The position numbers and the translations under genes were made by a program. From an uncultured Blautia sp. (GTDB lineage: Bacteria; Bacillota; Clostridia; Lachnospirales; Lachnospiraceae), in the NCBI RefSeq assembly GCF_934424005.1, contig NZ_CAKRXI010000010.1, forward strand, positions 12,597 through 76,596: a DNA stretch of 64,000 nucleotides. The letters are read 5' to 3'. Position 1 is the first letter of the stretch. Each line of letters begins with the position of its first letter. The notes under the pieces are model-generated. The model ran no database searches. It worked only from the letters and a program-made list of their open reading frames with translations, and was not told the DNA's origin. Shown piece by piece: positions 53,709 to 62,663 of the stretch.

Positions 53709-54967
53709 CAGTCTACCAGCTTTGGATCGTGGCTTTCGCTGCGTGGCAGACCGTAACGGTCGAGTGCATCCAGGAACGGATCCGGATCAAATTCTTCTAC
53801 GGTATACACACCTGGTCTGATCCATTTTCCGGTCAGCATCATAAGCGCTCCGCACATTGCCGGAACACCTGTTGTATAGCTGATTGCCTGGCTTCCTACT
53901 TCCTGATAGCATTCCTGATGGTCACATACGTTATAGATATAGTAGGTTTTTTCTTTTCCGTCCTTCACACCTGTAAAGATACAGCCGATGTTTGTTTTTC
54001 CTTTTGTACGTGGTCCAAGGCTTGCAGGATCCGGAAGCAGCGCTTTCAAAAACTGAATCGGAACAATCTCCTGTCCATTGTACTGGATCGGTGTTGTAGA
54101 AAGCATTCCTACATCTTCAAGACAACGCATATGATCCAGATAGCTCTGTCCGAAAGTCATAAAGAAACGAATACGTTTTACACCCGGAATTGTTTTTGCA
54201 AGAGACTCAATTTCCTCATGGTGGAGCAGGTACATATCTTTATCTCCAACCTGGTCAAAGTTATATTCTCTCTTGATATCCATCGGCGGGATTTCCACCC
54301 AGTGTCCGTCTTCCCAGTAGCTTCCCGGTGCACTTACTTCACGAAGATTGATTTCCGGGTTAAAGTTTGTTGCAAATGCATATCCATGATCGCCGCCATT
54401 GCAGTCCAGAATATCGATTGTATCGATCTGGTCAAATTCATGCTTTAATGCATGAGCGCAGTACGCCTGTGTAACACCCGGGTCAAATCCACATCCAAGC
54501 AGTGCTGTAAGTCCTGCATCTTCGAATTTTTTACGGTATGCCCACTGCCAGGAATAGTCAAAGTATGCGGAAAATCCTTCTTCTTTACAGCGTTTTTCAT
54601 AGATTGCACGCCACTCCGGATCATCGGTATCTTCCGGCTCATAGTTTGCTGTATCCATATAGTTTACGCCGCATGCCAGGCATGCATCCATGATCGTCAG
54701 GTCCTGATATGGAAGTGCGATATTCATTACAAGATCCGGTTTATAGCTGTTGATCAGTTCGATCAGCTGATCTACATCGTCTGCATCAACCTTAGCTGTT
54801 GTAAGAACAGTTTTTGTCTTTCCTTTCAGTTTTTCCACAAGTGCATCACATTTTTCTTTAGTACGGCTTGCAATACACAGTTCTGTGAATACCTCATCTA
54901 CCTGACAACATTTCTGAATTGCAACACTGGCTACTCCACCGCAGCCGATTACTAATACTCTGCTCAT
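53708..54967 (-). CDS. carboxynorspermidine/carboxyspermidine dehydrogenase (saccharopine dehydrogenase family)
   Basis: 419 residues. Joins putrescine (or agmatine in a variant route) with aspartate semialdehyde using NADPH. Rossmann start VLVIGCGGVASVAIQ, NIALPYQDLTIMDACLACGV, LLGCGFDPGVTQAYCAHAL and NGGDHGYAFATNFNPEINLRE as in CASDH (LYS1-type) enzymes. AAAGGAG before the ATG. It directly precedes nspC, the standard partner. Confidence 0.93.
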   Translation of the reverse strand: MSRVLVIGCGGVASVAIQKCCQVDEVFTELCIASRTKEKCDALVEKLKGKTKTVLTTAKVDADDVDQLIELINSYKPDLVMNIALPYQDLTIMDACLACGVNYMDTANYEPEDTDDPEWRAIYEKRCKEEGFSAYFDYSWQWAYRKKFEDAGLTALLGCGFDPGVTQAYCAHALKHEFDQIDTIDILDCNGGDHGYAFATNFNPEINLREVSAPGSYWEDGHWVEIPPMDIKREYNFDQVGDKDMYLLHHEEIESLAKTIPGVKRIRFFMTFGQSYLDHMRCLEDVGMLSTTPIQYNGQEIVPIQFLKALLPDPASLGPRTKGKTNIGCIFTGVKDGKEKTYYIYNVCDHQECYQEVGSQAISYTTGVPAMCGALMMLTGKWIRPGVYTVEEFDPDPFLDALDRYGLPRSESHDPKLVD

Positions 54968-54988
54968 AATTTTTCTCCTTTAATAATA

Positions 54989-55846
54989 TTATTTTGCAAT
55001 TGCCAGAAGCAGTTCTCGAAGAACCTTGCAGGCCGTTGCAGTTGAAACGCCACTCGCATCCAGCATAGGAGCCAGTTCATTGACATCTGCTCCTACCACG
55101 TTCGCCTCTGAAACGGTGCGGATTGCTTTAAGAAGCTCTAAAAAGCTCACGCCGCCCGCCTCCGGAGTCCCTGTTCCCGGAAATACAGATGGATCCAGGC
55201 AGTCCAGATCAATTGTAAAATATACCGGAATCTGTTTCTCTTTCAGTTCTCTGACTGTTTCTTCCAGTCCGTCAAAAGTAAACGGATGAAAATCTGTGTG
55301 TCTGGAAGCAAACTGGAATTCTTCTCTCTCACCGCTGCGAATGCAGAACTGATGGATACAGCCGTCTCCCAGGATCTCATGGCATCTTCGAAGGACACAG
55401 GCATGACTTAATTTTGCTCCCAGATAATCATCTCTTAAATCTGCATGTGCATCAAAATGGATAATATGAAGGTCTGGATATTTTGCAGCTACGGCACGCA
55501 CCGCTCCCAGTGTCACCAGATGTTCTCCCCCCAGAAGCAGTGGAAATTTTTCTGCTTTCAGAATTTCTTCCGCTCTCTTTTGAATATCTGAAAGTGCCAT
55601 CTCACTGCTGCCAAAGCAAAGCTCCAGATCCCCGCTGTCAAATACATTAATGTCCATAAGGTCTTTATCCTGATACGGACTGTAGGTCTCCAGACCAAAA
55701 CTCTCGTGGCGCATGGCTGATGGGCCAAAGCGGGCACCCGGGCGAAAACTTGTTGTAGAATCAAACGGTGCACCATAAAGAACAATGGATGCCTCCTCAA
55801 AGCTGCTTTCACAGCCGATAAAGGTTTCTATATTAGGTAAGATCAT
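54989..55846 (-). CDS. speB: agmatinase (ureohydrolase family)
   Basis: 285 residues. Manganese ureohydrolase with HFDAHADLRDDYLG and TIDLDCLDPSVFPGTGTPE, the metal-binding His/Asp sets. Hydrolyses agmatine to putrescine and urea; in a carboxyaminopropylagmatine route the substrate would be aminopropylagmatine and the product spermidine. GGAGG before the ATG, three bases after speE. Choice between the two substrates cannot be made from motifs. Confidence 0.93.
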   Translation of the reverse strand: MILPNIETFIGCESSFEEASIVLYGAPFDSTTSFRPGARFGPSAMRHESFGLETYSPYQDKDLMDINVFDSGDLELCFGSSEMALSDIQKRAEEILKAEKFPLLLGGEHLVTLGAVRAVAAKYPDLHIIHFDAHADLRDDYLGAKLSHACVLRRCHEILGDGCIHQFCIRSGEREEFQFASRHTDFHPFTFDGLEETVRELKEKQIPVYFTIDLDCLDPSVFPGTGTPEAGGVSFLELLKAIRTVSEANVVGADVNELAPMLDASGVSTATACKVLRELLLAIAK

Positions 55847-55849
55847 GAC

Positions 55850-56704
55850 TTAATCCTCCACTTCTTTCAGCATCTCTTCCAGAAATGCCGGGAGATAAAA
55901 AGCTCCTTTATGGAGTCTGGTCGTATAGTAACGTGTGCGGAGATTTAACGCACTCCACGCCTCTGCATCCAGATCATCCACCGGATGATATTTTTTGCTT
56001 GCGAATCCAAACAACCAGTAGCCCGCAGCAAAGGTCGGGATATGTGCCTGATAAACACGGCTGATCTGGAAGGTACTGGCAATTCTCTTATGACTGCGCT
56101 GCATGGCATGTGCATCTTCGGCATAAAACGGACTTCCCTGCTGGTTTACCATAATCCCGTCGTCCTTCAGTGCATTGTAACAGTTTCCATAGAATTCACG
56201 GGTAAACAATCCTTCCGAAGGTCCGAACGGATCGGAGGAATCTACGATGATCAGATCATATTTTGCTTCACATCTTCGGATAAATCTCAGCGCATTTTCA
56301 TAATGAAGATGTACTCTTCGGTCATCCAGTCTGCAGGCATTTCCCGGAAGATAGGCACGACAGGCCTCAACAACCATCGGATCCATTTCTACCAGATCAA
56401 TATGACGCACTCTGTCATATCTGGTCAGTTCACGGACAACGCCGCCATCTCCGGCACCGATCACCAGAATATCTTTTGCTTCTTTATGGACCGACATCGG
56501 CACATGCGTGATCATCTCATCATAAATAAATTCGTCACGCTCTGTCAGCATTACATTTCCGTCCAGAGTCAGCACTCGACCGAATTCCGGTGTCTCAAAA
56601 ATATCAATTCTCTGATACTCACTCTGTCTGGAATAAAGCTGGCGGTTTACACGGATGCTGTGTTTCACATCTGGTGTATGAAATTCTGAAAACCACATTT
56701 CCAT
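55850..56704 (-). CDS. speE: spermidine synthase family aminopropyltransferase
   Basis: 284 residues. Fold and motifs of SpeE: MWFSEFHTPDVKHSIRV, DGNVMLTERDEFIYDEM, the S-adenosyl-site VIGAGDGGVVREL and IVDSSDPFGPSEGLF. Uses decarboxylated S-adenosylmethionine in known enzymes, but no speD gene is seen in the window. Start set at the ATG at 56704, nine bases after GGAGG; an ATG six bases upstream lies too close to that site. Coupled to speA. Confidence 0.92.
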   Translation of the reverse strand: MEMWFSEFHTPDVKHSIRVNRQLYSRQSEYQRIDIFETPEFGRVLTLDGNVMLTERDEFIYDEMITHVPMSVHKEAKDILVIGAGDGGVVRELTRYDRVRHIDLVEMDPMVVEACRAYLPGNACRLDDRRVHLHYENALRFIRRCEAKYDLIIVDSSDPFGPSEGLFTREFYGNCYNALKDDGIMVNQQGSPFYAEDAHAMQRSHKRIASTFQISRVYQAHIPTFAAGYWLFGFASKKYHPVDDLDAEAWSALNLRTRYYTTRLHKGAFYLPAFLEEMLKEVED

Positions 56705-56706
56705 TG

Positions 56707-58176
56707 TCATTCCCTCCCTGTCAGAACATTCAGTCTCAAAATATCCGGATCTTCAGGTCCTGTCATATTACAGCCCTTTGCTTTGGCATACTCAATATAA
56801 TCCAGGATCTCTGCTGTGATACGTTCTCCCGGTGCAAGAATCGGAATTCCAGGCGGGTAGCACATCACAAACTCACTGCAGACCTTACCCTCGGTTTCAC
56901 GAAGCGGCAGGCTGCATTTATCCGCATAAAAAGCATCCTGCGGGCTGGTCACTACCTGTGGATCAATATATTCCTGGCTCAGAAGCCCTGAACCATCTGT
57001 TTGAAAACGTCTTCGTATTTCTGCAAGCGCACTTACCAGTCGTTCTATTTCCTGTGCACGGTCTCCGATGGAAAGATACGCAAGAATGTTTCCAATATCA
57101 CCAAATTCTATCTGGATATCGTATTCATCACGCAGAATGTCATAAACTTCGATTCCTGCAAGTCCGATATCCAGTGTATGTACACTCAGCTTTGTAATGT
57201 CAAAATCAAAGACTGAATCTCCGTTTACCAGTTCTTTTCCAAATGCATAATAACCGCCGATCGCATTGATTTCCTCTCTGGCATATTCCGCCATATCGGC
57301 TACCTGATGAAAGATCTGACGGCCGCGCTGTGCAAGGTTTCTTCGTGAGATATCAAGACTTGACATCAGAAGATAGCTTCCTGAGGTTGTCTGTGTAAGG
57401 TTAATGATCTGGCGCACATATCCCGCGTGTACGTCCGGACCAGTAAGAAGAAGGCTTGACTGTGTAAGACTTCCTCCACTCTTATGCATGGACACAGCTG
57501 CCATATCTGCACCTGCTGCCATGGCAGAAACCGGAAGACCTCCTCCAAAATAAAAATGCGTTCCATGTGCCTCATCTGCCAGGCAAAGCATTCCTGCATC
57601 ATGGGCCATCTTGACGATCGCACGCAGGTCACTGCATATTCCATAATAAGTCGGATTGTTTACCAGTACTGCAACTGCCTTTGGATGTTCTTTTATTGCT
57701 TTCTCCACTTGTTCCCTTTTCATTCCAAGGGAAATTCCGAGCCGCTGATCCACCTCCGGGTTTACATAAACAGGAATCGCACCGCATAAAACAAGTGCAT
57801 TCAAAACACTCCTGTGGACATTACGAGGCAGTATGATCTCATCTCCACGTTTGCAGGCAGTCAGGACCATCGTCTGAACAGAACTTGTCGTGCCTCCTAC
57901 CATCAAGAATGCATGTGCTGCTCCAAAAGCATCTGCTGCCAGTTCTTCTGCCTCCCGTATTACTGATACCGGATGGCAGAGATTATCCAGTGGCTTCATA
58001 CTGTTAACATCGACACCTACACATTTTTGTCCCAGAAATTCTGTCAGTTCCGGATTGCCTCTTCCTCGTTTATGGCCAGGTACATCAAATGGTACAACCC
58101 TCATACGACGGAAAGTCTCCAGAGCTTCATGTATCGGTGCATGATTCTGGTTTAATTTAAAACGACTTCCTTTCAT
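56707..58176 (-). CDS. speA: arginine/lysine/ornithine decarboxylase family (probable arginine decarboxylase)
   Basis: 489 residues, the short fold-type-I form without the receiver-like wing domain of enteric enzymes. FDVPGHKRGRGNPEL, LMVGGTTSSVQTMVL, ADEAHGTHFYFGG and the PLP lysine in VSMHKSGGSLTQSS (~250). The agmatinase downstream argues for arginine rather than lysine. Start at the second of two ATGs behind GGAGGA. The 60-nt leader follows the terminator of a large structured RNA. Confidence 0.9.
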   Translation of the reverse strand: MKGSRFKLNQNHAPIHEALETFRRMRVVPFDVPGHKRGRGNPELTEFLGQKCVGVDVNSMKPLDNLCHPVSVIREAEELAADAFGAAHAFLMVGGTTSSVQTMVLTACKRGDEIILPRNVHRSVLNALVLCGAIPVYVNPEVDQRLGISLGMKREQVEKAIKEHPKAVAVLVNNPTYYGICSDLRAIVKMAHDAGMLCLADEAHGTHFYFGGGLPVSAMAAGADMAAVSMHKSGGSLTQSSLLLTGPDVHAGYVRQIINLTQTTSGSYLLMSSLDISRRNLAQRGRQIFHQVADMAEYAREEINAIGGYYAFGKELVNGDSVFDFDITKLSVHTLDIGLAGIEVYDILRDEYDIQIEFGDIGNILAYLSIGDRAQEIERLVSALAEIRRRFQTDGSGLLSQEYIDPQVVTSPQDAFYADKCSLPLRETEGKVCSEFVMCYPPGIPILAPGERITAEILDYIEYAKAKGCNMTGPEDPDILRLNVLTGRE

Positions 58177-58241
58177 CATTCCTCCAATTCCAGTTTCCTT
58201 TGTTTCAACCCTTAATCTACATTCCACAGACTGAACAAAAT

Positions 58242-58282
58242 AAAAAAACGCAAGTCATGGCACTAAGCCACAAACCTGCGTT
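58242..58282 (-). terminator. strong terminator of the structured RNA upstream of speA
   Basis: Fifteen-pair stem with a single bulge, AACGCAGGTT...GACTTGCGTT (58247-58282), followed on minus by a seven-T run. It ends 66 bases before the speA start, so speA expression needs either read-through or anti-termination. Confidence 0.9.
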
Positions 58283-58304
58283 TGATCTATATCCGCATGC
58301 GTAT

Positions 58305-58526
58305 CAGAGTCTATATAGCAATCATACTTTTACTACTCTTATTGATCGTTTCACAAGTCTGCGCTTTGGGCGCATCTCGGTTATCAAAGGAACCTACTTA
58401 TAAAATTTGAGCTTTTAACTCAATCAATAAGGTAACCAAAGTTACCATAATCGGCAGTGGACCCGGCTGTCCGTATGGCCTTAACCCTGACGGGTGGTCC
58501 AAAACAATTGCTTTGAAAAGACTCTG
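58305..58526 (-). ncRNA. ~220-nt multibranched structured RNA, family unassigned
   Basis: On the minus strand CAGAGTCT (plus 58519-58526) pairs with AGACTCTG (58305-58312), closing a domain. Inside, AGCAAT/ATTGCT (58507-58512, 58317-58322), GGACC/GGTCC (58496-58500, 58459-58463), TTATTGAT/ATCAATAA (58423-58430, 58339-58346) and small hairpins ACCC-GTCA-GGGT, GGTAAC-TTTG-GTTACC and TGCGC...GCGCA. No open frame. Could be a standalone RNA (raiA-motif RNA is one family of this size in Clostridia to test) or a riboswitch for speA. It does not match lysine, T-box, guanidine-I or RNase P consensus features by eye. Confidence 0.78.
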
Positions 58527-58696
58527 TCTGTTACTCTGCATCTTCGTCTCTCAAAATCGAATTCATCATAACACGTAAAAAAAACGCTGTCAATGATTAC
58601 TTAATTCACTACATTCACCACTTCACTGCGTTTTACATATATTTAATAAAATGCTATACTCAGTTACAATAATAACTCTTAAAGGACATGAATAAA

Positions 58697-60058
58697 ATGA
58701 AAAGAATTGACTTTGAAAACGGAAGCGTGACCGGAAACATTCTGGGTGCAACTCTGCCCATGCTGGTCGCTCAGATCTTAAATTTATTGTATAACATCGT
58801 TGACCGTGTCTATATCGCACGAATCCCTAAAGTAGGAACTGTTGCACTTGGTGCAGTGGGACTTTGTTTTCCTATCATCGTGATCATCACGGCCTTCTCC
58901 AATCTGTTTGGAACCGGTGGTGCACCGCTGTTTTCAATCTATCGAGGAAAAAAGCAGGAAAACACTGCCGTCCAGATCATGGATACTTCTTTTTCCATGC
59001 TCTGCATCTGCGGTGTTTTCCTGATGCTCATCGGCTTTCTGTTTGCCCGTCCGATCCTGGTCGTATTCGGTGCTTCTTCGAATGCCCTTACTTATGCTTA
59101 TCCTTATATAATGATCTACCTGATCGGAACCTTGCCGTCTATGATCTCCATCGGAATGAATCCTTTTATCAACGCCCAGGGTTATTCAACTATCGGTATG
59201 CTTTCTGTTGCCATCGGAGCTGTTGCAAACCTTCTGCTGGATCCTTTGTTTATCTTTGTCCTTGGTTTTGGAGTACAGGGAGCTGCGATTGCCACCATAC
59301 TCTCTCAGACTTTATCCGCAGCTTTTGTACTGTTTTTCCTTACCAGAAAATCAGAATTAAGAGTCCGTCTTCTCAGGAAAAATGAAGTTCCACAATGTAC
59401 CGGTTACGCCAAAGATATTGTAAGTCTTGGCTCTGCCGGCTTTATCATGCAGCTGACAAACAGCCTGGTAACAATCTGCTGCAACAATGTACTCTCTGTC
59501 ACGGGTGGCGATATTTATATCTCTGTTATGACCATCGTATCCAGTGTACGCCAGCTGGTGGAAACACCTCTTCATGCCATTAATGAGGGAGCTTCTCCGA
59601 TCCTGAGCTATAATTATGGTGCACGCCGTCCAAAGCACGTACGCAAATCCGCTGCGGTAATGTCTATCATGGTTCTGATCTATACTGCAATTACATGGAG
59701 CATGATCATTTTGATCCCGGAGTTTTTGATCCGAATCTTCAGCTCCGATACCGTGCTGCTGAAAGATGCAGTGATTGCATTAAAACAGTATTTCGCTGCA
59801 TTTATTTTTATGGATCTGCAGTATATCGGACAGACTGTATTTAAGTCTCTGAATAAGAAGAAATTTGCAATCTTCTTCTCTCTGCTCCGCAAGGTATTCA
59901 TTGTAGTTCCGCTTACTTACCTAATGCCATATGCCCTGCACATGGGAACCAAGGGCGTATTCCTTGCAGAACCTGTATCAAATGTGATCGGCGGAAGTAT
60001 CTGCTTTGTGACCATGCTCTGTACCGTACTGCCTGAGCTTAAGAAGATGGAGAAGTAA
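58697..60058 (+). CDS. MATE family efflux transporter
   Basis: About 453 residues with twelve predicted helices. MATE pattern NILGATLPMLVAQILNLLYN, then I-V-D-R-V-Y-I-A, and NAQGYSTIGMLSVAIGAVAN in the middle. Two nearby ATGs; the one at 58697 is ten bases from AAAGGA, while the one at 58688 is a single base away. Divergent from the structured RNA and speA. Its last 20 bases overlap the end of the convergent MATE gene. Confidence 0.92.
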   Translation: MKRIDFENGSVTGNILGATLPMLVAQILNLLYNIVDRVYIARIPKVGTVALGAVGLCFPIIVIITAFSNLFGTGGAPLFSIYRGKKQENTAVQIMDTSFSMLCICGVFLMLIGFLFARPILVVFGASSNALTYAYPYIMIYLIGTLPSMISIGMNPFINAQGYSTIGMLSVAIGAVANLLLDPLFIFVLGFGVQGAAIATILSQTLSAAFVLFFLTRKSELRVRLLRKNEVPQCTGYAKDIVSLGSAGFIMQLTNSLVTICCNNVLSVTGGDIYISVMTIVSSVRQLVETPLHAINEGASPILSYNYGARRPKHVRKSAAVMSIMVLIYTAITWSMIILIPEFLIRIFSSDTVLLKDAVIALKQYFAAFIFMDLQYIGQTVFKSLNKKKFAIFFSLLRKVFIVVPLTYLMPYALHMGTKGVFLAEPVSNVIGGSICFVTMLCTVLPELKKMEK

Positions 60059-61394
60059 CTGCTTTTTCTTTGCGATTCAGATAAATAAAGAATCCTACAT
60101 TCAAAATAATTCCTGTCACAGTTGCCACCGGTGCGGCCAGACCAATCTTGGTCAGGCTTGCATTTGGCTGGATACTCATATAGTATGCCAACGGCAAGCG
60201 AACCAGAAGTGTCTGGACCAGTCCCTGGATCATAACCCAGACGGTCTTATTATTTCCATTAAAATAGCCAACCATACTGAACAGGACTGCTGTTACAAGC
60301 GTTTCCGGTGCAAAGCCTTTCAGATAAGCAAAGGCATTCTGGATAACGGATGCATCGGTTGAAAAAATGCCTGAAACTACGTCACCTTTAAACATAACAA
60401 GCACAAATACCAGGCAGCCGACCACCAGTCCCACTCCGATTCCGGTAAACATGGACTGTTTTGCACGTTTTTTCTTTCCTGCCCCCACATTCTGGGATAC
60501 AAAAGACGCCATCGACTGCATCAGGGAACTTGGTACCAACATCGCAAAGTTTACAATCTTGCAGGCAACGCCGTAACCGGAAGAAGCTTCCAGCCCCAGA
60601 TGATTGACGAACGCACAAAGTGCAAGGAACGAAACCTGTGTCAGAAATTCCTGCAATGCCAGTGGCAGACCGATCTTAAGGAATTTCTTGCACTGTGGAT
60701 TCAGTCTGAAATCTTTCTTCGTAATCTTAAACGGAAGATCTTTTCTGATCAGAAGCATTACTGCAAATACAACGCTCAGTGCCTGTGCAGTCACTGTTGC
60801 GATTGCTGCGCCTGCTGCATCCATACGAAAGCCTGCTACCAGGATCATATCTCCAATCACATTTACAATACATGCAACCAGTACAAAAATCAGTGGAGAT
60901 TTACTGTCACCCAGTCCGCGGAAAATTGCAGACAGCAGATTATATGCCACAATAAAAAAGATACCGCCTCCACAGATACGTACATAACTGGTTGTCAGAT
61001 CAACAGCCTCCACCGGTGCCTGCATCAGCACAGAGATCGGGTGTGCAAAAAATACCATTACAATGAACAACAGCACGGACATAATCGTAAATACAACTGC
61101 TCCACCACCGATAACAGCCCCTATCTTTTCCGGTCTTTTTTCACCAAGATAGCGGGCGATCAGAACCGTGATACCCATTGCAAACTGAACAACTACAAAT
61201 GTAACAAGATTCAAAACCTGGCTTCCTGTGGAAACTGCAGAAAGCCCTGATGTGGAACCAAATCTACCTACGACCAGGAGGTCAACTGCACCATACGCAG
61301 CCTGCAGGATCAATGCGCCAAGAACCGGCATCATAAATGCAACCAGTTTTTTCAGGATGCTTCCCTGTGTAAAATCTGCTTTATCGTTTGTCAT
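60039..61394 (-). CDS. MATE family efflux transporter
   Basis: 451 residues. GSILKKLVAFMMPVLGALIL then YGAVDLLVVGRFG at the N-terminus, and ALQEFLTQVSFLALC opening the second half. Start at the ATG at 61394 behind GAGAGGAG, overlapping the upstream MarR gene by 14 bases, so it is translationally coupled and probably MarR-controlled. Related to but distinct from the convergent MATE at 58697. Confidence 0.92.
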   Translation of the reverse strand: MTNDKADFTQGSILKKLVAFMMPVLGALILQAAYGAVDLLVVGRFGSTSGLSAVSTGSQVLNLVTFVVVQFAMGITVLIARYLGEKRPEKIGAVIGGGAVVFTIMSVLLFIVMVFFAHPISVLMQAPVEAVDLTTSYVRICGGGIFFIVAYNLLSAIFRGLGDSKSPLIFVLVACIVNVIGDMILVAGFRMDAAGAAIATVTAQALSVVFAVMLLIRKDLPFKITKKDFRLNPQCKKFLKIGLPLALQEFLTQVSFLALCAFVNHLGLEASSGYGVACKIVNFAMLVPSSLMQSMASFVSQNVGAGKKKRAKQSMFTGIGVGLVVGCLVFVLVMFKGDVVSGIFSTDASVIQNAFAYLKGFAPETLVTAVLFSMVGYFNGNNKTVWVMIQGLVQTLLVRLPLAYYMSIQPNASLTKIGLAAPVATVTGIILNVGFFIYLNRKEKAVTSPSS

Positions 61395-61836
61395 ATTCTT
61401 TTCTCCTCTCACACATAATCTGATAGAACTTTTCAATCGTACGGATCATACAATCCGCATCTTCCTCGGAAATATCACTGAGAGAAAGTGCCAGTTCACT
61501 GAAATAATCCTTATCATATTTCTGGGACAGCTTCTTTCCTTCTTCGGTGATGGCTATATATGTAACACGTCCATCCTCCTTAGATGCAAACTTGTGAAGA
61601 TAGCCCTTCGCTTCCATCTCTTTTACCGTTCTGGTCACTCCCGGACGCGGCAGATTCATTGCATCACTGATGTCTGAGATCTTCACCTGAATTCCCTGTT
61701 TTTCCAGTTTCTGGATCGTATCCATATACTGAATATAAGACGGCATGACTCCCTGCGGAAGTGGAGGAAGTAATTCCCGTATTCGTTTTGCCTTATAACA
61801 TGCATCAAGCATTCTCTTAACTTTTTCGTTTGTCAT
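61381..61836 (-). CDS. MarR family transcriptional regulator
   Basis: 151 residues. Winged helix with KISDISDAMNLPRPGVTRTV as recognition region, then KEMEAKGYLHKF and the wing KEDGRVTYIAIT. Likely represses its own promoter and the coupled MATE gene. AGGAG before the ATG. Not closely similar to the MarR at 1023. Confidence 0.92.
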   Translation of the reverse strand: MTNEKVKRMLDACYKAKRIRELLPPLPQGVMPSYIQYMDTIQKLEKQGIQVKISDISDAMNLPRPGVTRTVKEMEAKGYLHKFASKEDGRVTYIAITEEGKKLSQKYDKDYFSELALSLSDISEEDADCMIRTIEKFYQIMCERRKEYDKR

Positions 61837-61853
61837 AAAAAGCTCCTATATAG

Positions 61854-61906
61854 TTATCTTTGATAATTACCGTTGTTAATTATATAGGAGTTGGAGAAAT
61901 TGTCAA
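61854..61906 (-). promoter_or_regulatory. marR-MATE promoter with operator
   Basis: TTGACA (plus 61901-61906), 16-bp spacer, TATAAT (plus 61879-61884) on minus. TTATC-TTT-GATAA (61854-61866) lies downstream of the -10 and is a candidate MarR site. The 10-bp repeat CTCCTATATA / TATATAGGAG also brackets the leader and would mask the ribosome site in a hairpin. Confidence 0.75.
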
Positions 61907-61926
61907 GCTCTCTCTTTCGCTGTAAC

Positions 61927-61967
61927 AAAAAACAGAACTCTGCATTACTGCCGGGTTCTGCTTTTTT
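61927..61967. terminator. bidirectional terminator after the second eda
   Basis: CAGAAC / GTTCTG (61933-61938, 61955-61960), extended by weak inner pairs and flanked by A6 and T6. It ends the dehydratase-kdgK-eda transcript on minus. Confidence 0.75.
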
Positions 61968-61996
61968 CTGAATATGAATATGTGTATTAACTCCGA

Positions 61997-62635
61997 TTAT
62001 TTTCGGATTGAATCAACCAGTTTTCGTGCCTCTGCGGTCAGTTCTTTGATCTTGTCAAACTCTCCAGCCTTCACAAGATCACCTTTTACCATCCAGCTTC
62101 CGCCACAGCAGATGATCTTATCACAGGAAAGATACTCTTCAAGATTTTTGGCATTGATTCCGCCTGTCGGCATAAACTTGAGTCCTACATAAGGAGCGGC
62201 CATTGCTTTGATCATCGGAAGGCCGCCTGCCGGTTCTGCCGGGAAGAATTTTACGACCTTAAGTCCTCTTTTAACTGCCTGAGCAACCTCAGATGGTGAA
62301 ACACATCCCGGGTAAACAGGGATTTCTTTTTCCAGACAGTAGTCTACGATCTCCGGATCAAATCCAGGACTTACAATGAACTTTGCTCCTGCTTTAGCAG
62401 CTGCATCCACCTGTTCTTTGCTAAGAACAGTTCCAGCTCCTACAAGCATTTCTGGAAACTGCTCTGTCATAAGACGGATAGATTCTTCTGCTGCCTCTGT
62501 ACGAAATGTAACTTCTGCACATGGAAGTCCACCCTCAACAAGTGCCTTTGCAAGCGGTACTGCATCCTTTGCATCTTCCAGTACTACTACCGGAACAACT
62601 CCGATTTTCTGAAACTTCTCTGCTATATCCATCAT
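61997..62635 (-). CDS. eda: 2-keto-3-deoxy-6-phosphogluconate aldolase, second copy
   Basis: 212 residues. Same catalytic pattern as the copy at 50728: CAEVTFRT, Schiff-base Lys in VVKFFPAEPAGG, MPTGGIN and GGSWMV. AAAGGA before two ATGs. Cotranscribed after a KDG-kinase-like gene and an IlvD/Edd dehydratase, so it serves a second sugar-acid route or a different epimer. Confidence 0.94.
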   Translation of the reverse strand: MMDIAEKFQKIGVVPVVVLEDAKDAVPLAKALVEGGLPCAEVTFRTEAAEESIRLMTEQFPEMLVGAGTVLSKEQVDAAAKAGAKFIVSPGFDPEIVDYCLEKEIPVYPGCVSPSEVAQAVKRGLKVVKFFPAEPAGGLPMIKAMAAPYVGLKFMPTGGINAKNLEEYLSCDKIICCGGSWMVKGDLVKAGEFDKIKELTAEARKLVDSIRK

Positions 62636-62663
62636 TTGAATTTCCTTTCACTCAAAAACTATC

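Noticed and set aside
58441..58500. T-box-like or lysine-riboswitch-like motif near speA
   Set aside because: The GGGTGG stretch on plus is not followed by the T-box ACCGCG or a terminator, and the minus strand lacks the lysine aptamer core. Its pairing fits the larger unassigned RNA instead.
60600..61250. 217-codon open frame on plus opposite the MATE gene
   Set aside because: Antisense shadow of a membrane protein gene; composition rich in Cys, His and Gln, no start signal.
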